A stretch of DNA of 52,801 bases from Desulfobulbaceae bacterium (GTDB lineage: Bacteria; Desulfobacterota; Desulfobulbia; Desulfobulbales; SURF-16), in contig JALNXE010000020.1 of assembly GCA_023230525.1 (NCBI GenBank), positions 1-52,801 on the forward strand. The letters are read 5' to 3'. Within the stretch, counting starts at the first letter, position 1. Every line of letters starts with the position of its first letter. Positions 42,201 to 49,740 of the stretch are shown piece by piece. Position numbers and translations under genes: made by a program. A model generated the notes under the pieces. That model searched no databases, was not told the DNA's origin, and was given only the letters and a program-made list of their open reading frames with translations.

Positions 42201-42291
42201 CATTCATGGCCAGCCAGGCCAGCAGGATCAGGGGAATGACCTTGATGAAAATGAAAATCGTGATGAGCTTGCCGCGAATTCCTAGGCGCAT
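39268..42291 (-). CDS. Hybrid histidine kinase with large periplasmic sensor and receiver
   Basis: A 1007-residue membrane kinase. Helix 1 is at about 9-30, a ~500-residue periplasmic double-Cache-like sensor at about 31-525 (VEKPLYLEMTFIDLDGREK; GYVTLALDHTHIMEFTDH), helix 2 at about 527-548, HAMP at 549-600, and HisKA with His623 in NMSHEIRTPLN. HATPase shows DTGIGISPENQ and FGGTGLGLSIS. The C-terminal receiver (about 868-985) has the phosphoacceptor in IILMDVQMPAMDG. No cognate regulator or phosphotransfer gene is adjacent, so its output and signal are unknown. Confidence 0.92.
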   Translation of the reverse strand: MRLGIRGKLITIFIFIKVIPLILLAWLAMNEVNKLGVSVSSQSAQMAKDTKDIVGQIGGLATANSIIALDEKSRESIERLTTDTAREVASFLYERDEDILTAAHLPPSAENYQNFLAPRRHSTVFHAPWQLSADGASWLPPQTHADFLPVSASNPDNKKDFHYRPPEAQGITVEKPLYLEMTFIDLDGREKIKVTTTDLLPRTLGDVSSRENTWCRAETYFSELKKLRPGEIYVSEVIGPYLPSPIIGPYTKKRCEEMGIPFEPEKAGYAGKENPAGKRFQGLIRWAAPVTRAGKITGYVTLALDHTHIMEFTDHVVPTEERYSPISDAGSGNYAFMWDYKGRNISHPRDYFIVGYDPATGEQAVPWLSSEIYDMWQQSGLSFGEFQKTAPVFLEQRLAKKPAASLTKAGMVGLDGRFLNFAPQCSGWHTLTQHGGSGSFVIFWSNLWKLTTAATIPYYTGMYKNSPRGFGYVTIGANVDEFHHAATQTASQIAAIEKDFEGKLLAKNAADQKFTADALEETAKKLSISTLIMIAVVILVAIWMASSLTGKITTMIQGIKRFQDGNYEHRLETRSSDEMGQLARAYNNMSDVIQESLRQTRIARHKAEESDRAKSLFLANMSHEIRTPLNAIMGLTDLLLTSDIDPTQKKYLHAVKTSSDRLLSVISDILDFSKIEAGKLELTAIPFNLHETLASVLQILTLKAHEKNLVLQRTISSTVPPMLIGDPNRLVQIIINLVTNGIKFTNAGSVTIHVNREQMTEDGRLMLKFSVIDTGIGISPENQKLIFRAFSQVDPSHIRRFGGTGLGLSISSELAALMGGTIGVSSAPGKGSTFWFTACFGLSGNNSAQDDPGENGQLSFLLGNNKDALRNIRVLLAEDEMINSMMAKEMLERKAMIVTTVENGEQAVAAFSAGTFDIILMDVQMPAMDGFEATRRIRTLERGTGTGSHIPIIALTAHAMKDYRSKCLESGMDDYITKPIQLNELYLAIERLVGRKEENGGKAPAAH

Positions 42292-42372
42292 TGGTTTCTC
42301 TTTGCTGGGCTCAGTAGCATAACTGGCTGAATATATGAAGATAATTCAATGGATTTCCGGGCTTGTGCAGGG

Positions 42373-43899
42373 TTACGAAACAGCTGTCTTTTTTATCCTG
42401 ATCCAGAACGCCGCAGGAATCAAGCAAATAAGACAGGCCAGGGGGAAGAGATAGCCGAATCGGGTGAATATGCTGTTTTTCGCCAAAAGAACGGGATTGC
42501 CGCTTATCGAACAGGTGGTGAAAAGAGGGGTTGCCTGGCTGATACGGCCCACCGGGTCAATGAAGCAGCTGATGCCCGTGTTGGCGGCCCGGGCCAGGCT
42601 GCGGCGATTTTCCACGGCGCGGAACACCACCATGGCCAGGTGCTGGATGGAGGCGGAAGACCTGCCGAACCAGGCGTCATTGGTGATGTTGACGAGCAGA
42701 TTCGCCCCGTTTGCCGCCTCCCGGCGGGCCAGCTCCGGAAAGATGGATTCAAAGCAGATGAGCACCCCCAGCTTTGCCTTGCCGGCTGCCAGGGGCTGGG
42801 AACTTTTTCCGGCGGAGAAGTTGCCCACCGATTCCACCACCGGACCAGGCAGGGGCAGGATGTCGCTGAAGGGGATGTATTCGCCGAAGGGCACCAGATG
42901 CTGTTTGAAGTAGAGGGTCTGGCTGCCGTCTGGCCGGGCGAGCAGGGCGCTGTTGTAAAGGTCGTAATCCTTTTTCTTTTCCACAAAGTAGGGGGCGCCG
43001 GCAAGGAGCAGATAGTGGTGGCTGTAAACGGTGCGGGCCAGCACCTGGGGGAAGAGCGGGCTGGTGGGCGGAAAGAAGGGCATGGCGGTTTCCGGCCAGA
43101 TGACCAGCTCGGGTGCTTCTTTCTTGGCCGCCTCTGTGCTCAGCCCGATATAGGTGTCCATGGCCTCCCGCTGTTTTTCCGCCACCCATTTCTGGTCCTG
43201 TTCGATATTGCCCTGGATCACCGCCACCCGGTAACCGGGGGCGGCTGCCAGATCCCGGGAGATAACTTTGAGCTGTACCAGGCAATAGGCAAGGGCCGCG
43301 GCCACAAGCAGAAAACCGGCAATGGTCTGCCTGCGGGTCTGCCCCGGCTGCCAGGGCGCATCTTTGCGCCAGGGGATAAGCGTAACCAGCAGGCAGTTGA
43401 CCATGACAATCAGGAAGGTAATGCCGTGATGGCCGGCCAGATCGGCTGCCTGGATGAGCAGTGGGGTGCTGAACTGGGAGTAGCCCAGATCCTGCCAGGG
43501 AAAGCCGGAGAAAAGCAGGCCGCGGACAAAATCAAGGGCCACCCAGAGCAGGGGCGCGCTCCAGACCGGGGCCACGGCCCGCATGCTCCAGCTGCAGGCC
43601 GCGCAGAAAAAGGCGAGATAGAGGCTCATGTAGGCGCAGAGCAGCAGCAGAGCCAGGCCGCACAGCCACCAGGGCAGATGGCCGTATGTGCCGAGCGAGA
43701 TGACCACCCAGTAGATGAGCAGCAGGTAATAGAGCAGCCCGCTGACAAAGCCGAGCAGGGCGGCCTTTTTCGGAGCGACTTTGGCGCAGCCGGCAAGCAG
43801 CGGCACCAGGGCGAACCAGGCGCAGAAGGATAGACCCGGACCAGGGGAGGAAAGCCAGAGCAGCAGGGAGCTGAGTAAAAAGAGCAGGAAAATAGGCAT
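42373..43899 (-). CDS. lnt: Apolipoprotein N-acyltransferase
   Basis: Adds the third acyl chain to the N-terminal Cys of lipoproteins at the inner membrane. The 508-residue protein has about seven N-terminal membrane helices (to ~residue 195), a nitrilase-like periplasmic domain and a final helix. Catalytic residues are in their usual order: Glu in LVIWPETAMPF, Lys in LYFKQHLVPFGEYIPF and Cys in GVLICFESIFPEL. The corC-like gene is upstream on the same strand; corC/ybeX and lnt are neighbours in many proteobacteria. Confidence 0.95.
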   Translation of the reverse strand: MPIFLLFLLSSLLLWLSSPGPGLSFCAWFALVPLLAGCAKVAPKKAALLGFVSGLLYYLLLIYWVVISLGTYGHLPWWLCGLALLLLCAYMSLYLAFFCAACSWSMRAVAPVWSAPLLWVALDFVRGLLFSGFPWQDLGYSQFSTPLLIQAADLAGHHGITFLIVMVNCLLVTLIPWRKDAPWQPGQTRRQTIAGFLLVAAALAYCLVQLKVISRDLAAAPGYRVAVIQGNIEQDQKWVAEKQREAMDTYIGLSTEAAKKEAPELVIWPETAMPFFPPTSPLFPQVLARTVYSHHYLLLAGAPYFVEKKKDYDLYNSALLARPDGSQTLYFKQHLVPFGEYIPFSDILPLPGPVVESVGNFSAGKSSQPLAAGKAKLGVLICFESIFPELARREAANGANLLVNITNDAWFGRSSASIQHLAMVVFRAVENRRSLARAANTGISCFIDPVGRISQATPLFTTCSISGNPVLLAKNSIFTRFGYLFPLACLICLIPAAFWIRIKKTAVS

Positions 43900-43979
43900 G
43901 GGATTTTAGGCCAAGGCCCGTGACGCGGGAAGGGAAAAGGGCGGCAGCAGCCCTCCGCGTCCGCATTTTCCGCTACCGG

Positions 43980-44831
43980 TCATGCGTTTTCCCGGCTGAT
44001 CCTGACGCTCTTGACCCGTCGCTTGCTGGCGGAAAGCACGGTAAAGGTCAGCGGCCCGAATTCCACCTTTTCCCCGGTTTCGGGAATTTTGTCCAGCTGG
44101 TTGATGATGAAGCCGCCCACGGATTCGTAAGTCCCTTCGGGAAACTCCAGATCGAAGAACGATTCTATTTTTTCAATATCCATCTTGGCCGAGGTGATGA
44201 CGGTGTTGCCGTCCACGACCTGCCACTCATCCACCTGCATGTCCGTTTCGTCGGCGATCTCGCCGACGATCTCTTCCAGGATATCCTCCATGGTCACCAG
44301 GCCGCGGATGCTGCCGAATTCATCGGTAACGATGGCCATATGTTTCTTCTGGGACTGGAACTCCAGGAGCAGGGCCACGATCTTGTCGTTTTCCCTGACA
44401 AAGAAAGGGGGATTAAGCAGTTCCCGCAGCGGCGGCAGCGGCGCACCCGTGGAACAGGTGAGCAGCTGTTTGGCATGGAGAAAGCCGACGATATTGTCCG
44501 GGCTGCCGTCATACATGGGAATCCTGCTGAACCCCTTGCTTTTGATCAGCTGGATGACATCGCAGGGGGTGGCGGCAAGGGAGGCGCTGACAATGTCGGT
44601 GGCCGGCGTCATGACCTCTCTGATCAGGGTGTCGCGGAATTCAAAGATGCTGCTGATCATCTGGCCTTCATGGCTGGAGATGAGGCCCTGCTCTTCCCCT
44701 TCTTCGATGAGTTCCTGGATTTCCTGTTCCAGGTCTTCAGATGTGTCCGGTTGCGGGGAGAGCCTTGAAAATTGCAGGAGGCGGCGGAGGAGGGAATGAT
44801 TCGGTTCCGAAGGAGGCTGTTCTTTATCCAT
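43980..44831 (-). CDS. CorC/HlyC-type protein with paired CBS domains
   Basis: 283 residues from the ATG at 44831; the frame is open 60 codons further, through the promoter region. It carries an N-terminal regulatory segment (LIEEGEEQGLISSHEGQMISSIFEFRDTLIREVMTP), two CBS domains (about 75-190; IQLIKSKGFSRIPMYDG, HMAIVTDEFGSIRGLVTMEDILEEIVGEI) and a C-terminal CorC_HlyC transporter-associated domain (about 200-283). Like E. coli CorC/YbeX it lacks the membrane DUF21 domain and is soluble. Roles suggested in the family include Mg2+/Co2+ homeostasis and ribosome maturation. It precedes lnt, as in many proteobacteria. Confidence 0.9.
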   Translation of the reverse strand: MDKEQPPSEPNHSLLRRLLQFSRLSPQPDTSEDLEQEIQELIEEGEEQGLISSHEGQMISSIFEFRDTLIREVMTPATDIVSASLAATPCDVIQLIKSKGFSRIPMYDGSPDNIVGFLHAKQLLTCSTGAPLPPLRELLNPPFFVRENDKIVALLLEFQSQKKHMAIVTDEFGSIRGLVTMEDILEEIVGEIADETDMQVDEWQVVDGNTVITSAKMDIEKIESFFDLEFPEGTYESVGGFIINQLDKIPETGEKVEFGPLTFTVLSASKRRVKSVRISRENA

Positions 44832-44945
44832 TGTCGTAATTAATAGCTTTTCCGTATGGCTGCAAAGCTGGCAGTCATGGGGAAAAAACTCCATTATTAT
44901 CTCTAGTTGGCCATGGCAAAGGCCATTTGCAGCCAAGAAAAAAAA

Positions 44946-44974
44946 TTGACTGGTTGTTGGGAAATCGTTATAAG
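44946..44974 (+). promoter_or_regulatory. Candidate promoter of the acc operon
   Basis: TTGACT (44946-44951), 17-base spacer, TATAAG (44969-44974): five of six matches at each element of a housekeeping promoter. It would leave a leader of about 180 bases before accC. An imperfect palindrome (CGTTATAAG, 8 bases, TTTACAACG, 44966-44991) overlaps the -10 and could bind a regulator. The intergenic region 44832-45157 holds no gene and is AT-rich. Confidence 0.5.
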
Positions 44975-45157
44975 CATCTTGCTTTACAACGGGATAAGAT
45001 TTAAAAAACAATATTAACCAAAAAAATTGCTTTGATCAAACAATGAATTCATTTCCTTTAATTCAAGTCTTTTGCTAAAGTCAAATTTTTTCGTCTACCG
45101 CGAAAAATCTTCATATTTAATTTAAATTTACGGCATTGCCGGTTCAGGTTTCAAGGT

Positions 45158-46564
45158 TTGAAAGAAAAAGTATTAATAGCCAACAGGGGAGAAATTGCCA
45201 TCAGGATTGCCAGGGCCTGTCAAGATCTGGGTCTTGATTTTGTCATGGTCTATACCGAGGCGGACAAGGACTCCGAGCATGTTTATCCATTCCTGCAGAA
45301 CCAGGGAACGGAAAAGCGGGCCTGGAAAGTAGCGAGCTATACCGATCCCAATGATATCATTTCCGTGGCCGACCATACCAATTGCACCGCCATTCATCCG
45401 GGTTACGGCTTTTTCTCCGAGGATTTCCGTTTTGCCAGGCGGGTGACCATCCGTGAACGGCCGATTATCTTTATCGGCCCGAAATGGGAGGTGATCCGGG
45501 ACCTGGGCGACAAGATCAACACCAAGCGCGTGGCCAATAAGCTCGGCATCCCGACCATCCCCGGCACCGACGGCCCGATTTACAACGAGATGGAGGCCGA
45601 GGACATTGCCGAACGCCTCCTGGATGAGCAGCGGGCCCAGAAAATCAAAGATCCCTCCATCCTGGTCAAGGCGGCGGCGGGCGGCGGCGGCATGGGCATT
45701 GAGGAGGTCAAGCGGATTGATGAATTCCGCCGGACCTACCGCCAGGTGCAGAACTATGCCAAGCGCCAGTTCGGCGATGCCGGGGTGCTGATCGAGCAGT
45801 GTCTGCGGGATTACAATCATCTGGAGGTGCAGCTGCTCTGCAGCAGGCATGGCGAAAGAGTCCATTTCAGCACCAGAAACTGCACCATCCAGAGCACGGG
45901 CCGGCAGAAACGGCTGGAGGCGGCGCCGGGATTTGACGAAATCTGTTTTTCCTACGAGTTCAACGCCAAAGATGTACTTGACAAAATAGTGCAATATTCG
46001 TTAAAGCTTGCGGCCCATGTGCGTTATGACAATATCGGCACCTGGGAATGGATCGTCACCCGTTCCGGCAAGCCCTATCTGCTTGAGGTCAATACGCGCA
46101 TCCAGGTGGAAAATGACGTTTCCGCCCGCATCAGCTTCATCGACAATAAACAGCCGAACCTGATCCGGGAGCAGATCCGGCTGGCCCTGGGAGACAAAAT
46201 CGGCTATAGTCAGAAAAAAATAAATAGCAAAGGAGCCAGCATCGAATTCAGGATTGTGGCGGAGGACCCGCGCCGCGGCTTTGCCCCCTGGATCGGCACC
46301 ATTTCCCGGTTTGACTTTCCCAGATATGAATGGGCCGCTGTTTACACCCATGTTCCCTTTGATCGTCCCTATGTGATTCCCAGTGATTATGATCCGAACC
46401 TGGCTTTGGCCATTGTGTGGGGAGATTCCATTAACGAGGCTAAAGAACGGGGCCGTCAGTTTTTAAACGAAGTGGCCATTGAAGGAACCAACGGGGCGGG
46501 TGATCCTATTATGACCAATATCGCCTACCTTAAAGACAATATTGATAATCTGTTGAAATTTTAA
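45158..46564 (+). CDS. accC: Acetyl-CoA carboxylase, biotin carboxylase subunit
   Basis: Carboxylates biotin on the carrier protein using ATP and bicarbonate, the first half of malonyl-CoA formation. The TTG at 45158 starts L-K-E-K-V-L-I-A-N-R-G-E, the universal N-terminus of the family. The 468 residues carry HPGYGFFSED, the ATP-grasp Gly loop AAAGGGGMGIE, the HLEVQLL strand and the EVNTRIQVEND catalytic region. The end of the chain has no biotinyl domain. The stop codon is immediately followed by the ATG of the carboxyltransferase gene. CAGG about 9 bases upstream is the only ribosome site. Confidence 0.94.
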   Translation: MKEKVLIANRGEIAIRIARACQDLGLDFVMVYTEADKDSEHVYPFLQNQGTEKRAWKVASYTDPNDIISVADHTNCTAIHPGYGFFSEDFRFARRVTIRERPIIFIGPKWEVIRDLGDKINTKRVANKLGIPTIPGTDGPIYNEMEAEDIAERLLDEQRAQKIKDPSILVKAAAGGGGMGIEEVKRIDEFRRTYRQVQNYAKRQFGDAGVLIEQCLRDYNHLEVQLLCSRHGERVHFSTRNCTIQSTGRQKRLEAAPGFDEICFSYEFNAKDVLDKIVQYSLKLAAHVRYDNIGTWEWIVTRSGKPYLLEVNTRIQVENDVSARISFIDNKQPNLIREQIRLALGDKIGYSQKKINSKGASIEFRIVAEDPRRGFAPWIGTISRFDFPRYEWAAVYTHVPFDRPYVIPSDYDPNLALAIVWGDSINEAKERGRQFLNEVAIEGTNGAGDPIMTNIAYLKDNIDNLLKF

Positions 46565-48817
46565 ATGGAAGATTTACGCAAAAGACTCCTGAAAAGCACG
46601 GAACGCATCTCCTACCTGAGCCAGATCCGGGATGGGATTGATTGGGGCAATCTTGCCGGGCTGCAGGAGAAACTGGATACTGTCAGGAATTCGTTTTACG
46701 ATGTTTCTGAGGAAGAACTGGATAAGCAGGTCTGCACCCTGGAGGAGAGTCTTTCCTTTCTCGAGCAGCGCTGCGAGGAAAATCTCACCCCCATGGAGCG
46801 GGTGCGGATCGTCCGCAGTCCCCTGCGCTTTTCCCTGCAGGATATCCTGGAAAACGTCTACGAGGATTTCAGTGAACTGGGCGGCCAGGACGAGGCCAGT
46901 ATTGATCCCTCCATGGTTGCCGCCAAGGCCACCATTATCCGGCGGGTGAAAAACAAAAATATCACCCAGCAGGTGATGGTCATCGGCCAGGAGAAGGGCC
47001 ATGGCGAGGAATACCGCAACGGCGGCTCCTGCAAGCCCTGGGGCAATGAAAAGGCCCTACGTTTCATGCAGGTGGCCCAGACCGAGGGGATTCCCATCCA
47101 CTCCTATATCTTCACCCCCGGCTCTTTTCCGGTGGAGGATTATCCCGGCGCGGGCCAGCAGATCGCCAGAAACATTTACGCCATGGCCAAGTTGCGGGTG
47201 CCGTTTATTTCCATTATTTCCGAAGGCGGTTCAGGCGGGGCCGAGGCCATTGGCCTCAGTGATTTCCGCATGATGTTTTCCCACGGCTATTATTCGGTGA
47301 TCTCGCCGGAAGGCGCGGGCGCCATCGAGGGAAAAATCCAGGAAGGCGAAAAGATCCCCAAGCAGCTGCTGGAGGATTGCGCCAAGTGGCTGCGCATCAC
47401 CGCAAGCGATAATCTCAAACTCGGCACCATCGACCGGGTGGTGGATGAACCGCTGCTCGGCGCGAAAAGGGATGATTTCGCCTTTTTCAAAAGGGTCAAG
47501 TTCGAGATGATCCGGGCAACGGATGAGGTGGTGTTAAAGACCAAAAGCCTCAGGGCCTTCCGGGCCTATGAGCTGAAACTCAAGAAAAATGAGGTGGTCA
47601 ATTCGGAAGACCATCTGATCGAAATCTCCTGGGATCTCAATAACGACGAAATCAAGCGGCTGCTGCAGCTGCGCTATAGGAAATACCGGGAGATGGCCCT
47701 GGGCGGGTTCGCCGGCCAGCCTACTGCCTTTTCCTCCTTCTGCCAGCGGATGAAAGAGAAATCAAGCAAGGTCTATTATACCTTCCGCTATGATGTTCTG
47801 CGCAGCCAGCATAAACAGGTGAAGCAGGTCATCAAGGATGTTTCCGGCGAGGGGTCCGTGCTGCTCAAACAGGTTTCCGCCCCCATTGCCGCGGCCTATG
47901 ACTTTATCGCCTCCAAACAACAGGACGGCAAGCAGGCCCGCCCGTCGGTGAGCAACCAGCAGGCCATGGCCACCGAGTTCGGCGACACCTACACCAGTCC
48001 CCTGGCCAATGAGGACCGCACCGTCAGCTGTCCCAATGCCGAAAAGTATGGCTGCAAGGACCTTTGGGTGCCGGATCTGTACGGCGAGTTCTGCGGCGTC
48101 TGCGAAACCTGCGGCCATCATTTCCCCCTGGAATATGAGTGGTATCTCAAGCATCTCTTTGACCGGGATACCATCAAGGAGTTCAACAGCGAAATCGCCT
48201 CGGGCAATCCGCTGTCGGTTGCGGGGTTTGAAAAACGGCTGGAGGCGGCCAAGGCCAAAACCGGCCGGCGTAGCGCCATCATTACCTTCGAGGCCAGGGT
48301 GGTGGGCGTGGATCTGGTGGTGGCCATGCTGTACAGCGATTTCAGAAACGGCACCGTGGGTTCCGCCGAGGGGGAGAAGTTCGTGCAGGCCTGCGAGCTG
48401 GCGAAACTCAAACGCCGGCCCCTGCTCGCCTATGTGCATACCACCGGCGGCATCCGCATCCAGGAAGGCACCCTGGGCGTGGTGCAGATGCCCAAATGCA
48501 CCATGGCGGTGCGGCAGTATGTGGATTCCGGCGGACTCTATATCGTGGTGTATGACAACAATTCCTATGCCGGACCGGTGGCAAGTTTCCTGGGCTGTTC
48601 CCACTATCAGTTCGCCATCCGTTCCAGCCGGGTCGGTTTTGCCGGCCCCAAGGTGATCCGGGACACCACCGGCGAGGATATCCCGCCCGGCTATCACAGC
48701 GCCAAGAATGCCTTGAAAAGGGGCCATATCCAGGGCATCTGGGACAGACGGGAATTCCGCCGCAATCTGCACAAGGCCCTGCTGACCATGGGCGGCAGGA
48801 ATTTATATTACAGATAG
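46565..48817 (+). CDS. accAD: Fused acetyl-CoA carboxylase carboxyltransferase (alpha then beta)
   Basis: A 750-residue chain combining both carboxyltransferase halves. Residues ~1-330 resemble AccA: LRKRLLKSTERISYL, HGEEYRNGGSCKPWGNEKALRFMQVAQ, PGAGQQIARNIYAMAKL, SEGGSGGAEAIGLSD and the SVISPEGAGAIE oxyanion region. After a linker, residues ~489-750 resemble AccD: a zinc cluster (CPNAEKYGC, then CGVCETCG) and a crotonase-like core (GTVGSAEGEKFVQACELA, TTGGIRIQEGTLGVVQMPK). In most bacteria AccA and AccD are separate; fused alpha-beta chains occur in some lineages. It abuts accC with no gap. Confidence 0.9.
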   Translation: MEDLRKRLLKSTERISYLSQIRDGIDWGNLAGLQEKLDTVRNSFYDVSEEELDKQVCTLEESLSFLEQRCEENLTPMERVRIVRSPLRFSLQDILENVYEDFSELGGQDEASIDPSMVAAKATIIRRVKNKNITQQVMVIGQEKGHGEEYRNGGSCKPWGNEKALRFMQVAQTEGIPIHSYIFTPGSFPVEDYPGAGQQIARNIYAMAKLRVPFISIISEGGSGGAEAIGLSDFRMMFSHGYYSVISPEGAGAIEGKIQEGEKIPKQLLEDCAKWLRITASDNLKLGTIDRVVDEPLLGAKRDDFAFFKRVKFEMIRATDEVVLKTKSLRAFRAYELKLKKNEVVNSEDHLIEISWDLNNDEIKRLLQLRYRKYREMALGGFAGQPTAFSSFCQRMKEKSSKVYYTFRYDVLRSQHKQVKQVIKDVSGEGSVLLKQVSAPIAAAYDFIASKQQDGKQARPSVSNQQAMATEFGDTYTSPLANEDRTVSCPNAEKYGCKDLWVPDLYGEFCGVCETCGHHFPLEYEWYLKHLFDRDTIKEFNSEIASGNPLSVAGFEKRLEAAKAKTGRRSAIITFEARVVGVDLVVAMLYSDFRNGTVGSAEGEKFVQACELAKLKRRPLLAYVHTTGGIRIQEGTLGVVQMPKCTMAVRQYVDSGGLYIVVYDNNSYAGPVASFLGCSHYQFAIRSSRVGFAGPKVIRDTTGEDIPPGYHSAKNALKRGHIQGIWDRREFRRNLHKALLTMGGRNLYYR

Positions 48818-49088
48818 TCTGACTGGTCTCACTGGTCCAACTGGTCTTGCTGGTCAACGGCAATACAGATCAGACTCATGAGACAAGTTGGACTAATCGG
48901 ACCAGTGAGACCAGCAGGACCAGCAGGACCAGCAGGACCAGTAAGACTAGTTGGACTAGTAGGACCAGTGAGACCAGTGAGACTAGTCAGACCAGTGAGA
49001 CCAGTGAGACCAGTGAGACAAGTCAGACCAGTGAGACAAGTAAGACCAGTAAGACTAGTAGGACCAATAAGACCAATAAGACTAACAG
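48818..49088. repeat. Array of nine-base repeats between accAD and the carrier gene
   Basis: About four units in one orientation (GTCTCACTG type, 48818-48854) are followed, after a short spacer, by 23 contiguous nonamers of the complementary orientation (GACCAGTGA, GACAAGTCA, GACTAGTAG and similar, 48882-49088). The two blocks could pair into a long hairpin. Nine is a multiple of three, so all reading frames stay open through the array (TSETSQTSE in one frame, RPVRPV in another). I treat the array as non-coding, although it is in frame with the next gene. Confidence 0.75.
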
Positions 49089-49089
49089 A

Positions 49090-49740
49090 ATGCACGACGA
49101 CGAAATAGATTACGAACATATCCTCCGCGAATACCGCTCGGACCCATACGGCTATGTGGATATTTTCTCATCCCATACCGGGCAGATCCGTTTTCACGTG
49201 CGGCTTGACGATAAGGTGGAGGGGACCACGGGCAAGTGGCATCATATACCGGGCACCCAGCTCTTCACCCTCCGCCGGGAACGGAACAACAAATCGATAC
49301 ATTCCACCTCCAACGGGGTCGTCTCCTTTATCCGGGACGATCTGGAAGGCCAGTTTGTCGAGGCTTGCGAAAAAATCATCACCATCAAGCATCCCCTCAA
49401 AAAACGGGAGATCATCGAGCAGATCCTGCGCCAGGTCCTGCTGCCGTTTCCAGCCCCGGAACGGGCCAAATATTTCTTCTCCATGGAGATTCAGGCCCGC
49501 ATCGAAAAGTTCGGACAGCGGTCGGTGTCCATCAAACCGGGGGATGAACTGTTCACCATGTCGCTGATGAAAAGGGATACCCCGGTCTATTACCAGGGCC
49601 CGCCCGGCATTATCCATTCCGTCTATTTCCAGCCCGGCATTTCCGTGAGCCAGGGCGACCCGCTGATCGGCATCTGCCCGCCTGACAAGATGCCGCTGAT
49701 TGAAAAAATTATTACCCGCGTCAAAGCTGAATGGGAATAA
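49090..49740 (+). CDS. Divergent biotin-carrier-like subunit of acetyl-CoA carboxylase
   Basis: 216 residues from the ATG at 49090. The last ~75 residues read like a biotinyl domain: SIKPGDELFTMSLMKRDTPVYY, then GPPGIIHSVYFQPGISVSQGDPLIGICP, that is a hammerhead with Lys161 where the biotinylated Lys of the usual AMKM sits, here SLMKRD. The N-terminal 140 residues are unfamiliar. It lies between the carboxyltransferase gene and birA, and no other AccB is in the window, so a biotin carrier is the natural reading. No Shine-Dalgarno precedes the ATG; the repeat array is in frame upstream, so a longer product cannot be excluded. Confidence 0.65.
   Translation: MHDDEIDYEHILREYRSDPYGYVDIFSSHTGQIRFHVRLDDKVEGTTGKWHHIPGTQLFTLRRERNNKSIHSTSNGVVSFIRDDLEGQFVEACEKIITIKHPLKKREIIEQILRQVLLPFPAPERAKYFFSMEIQARIEKFGQRSVSIKPGDELFTMSLMKRDTPVYYQGPPGIIHSVYFQPGISVSQGDPLIGICPPDKMPLIEKIITRVKAEWE

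Noticed and set aside
42349..43833. 494-codon open frame antisense to lnt
   Set aside because: Shadow of the acyltransferase gene, with no start signal and Gly/Gln/His-rich composition.
44966..44991. CGTTATAAG ... TTTACAACG as a third ModE operator
   Set aside because: The spacer is 8 bases instead of 6 and the inner bases do not match; it is adjacent to acc and corC, which have no molybdenum link.
48882..49088. CRISPR array
   Set aside because: The units are contiguous 9-mers with no spacers, and no cas genes are near.
48829..49119. Repeat-coded frames on both strands across the nonamer array (RPVRPV, LTGLTG, TSETS peptides)
   Set aside because: A 9-base tandem repeat keeps every frame open, so open frames there are not evidence of a gene.
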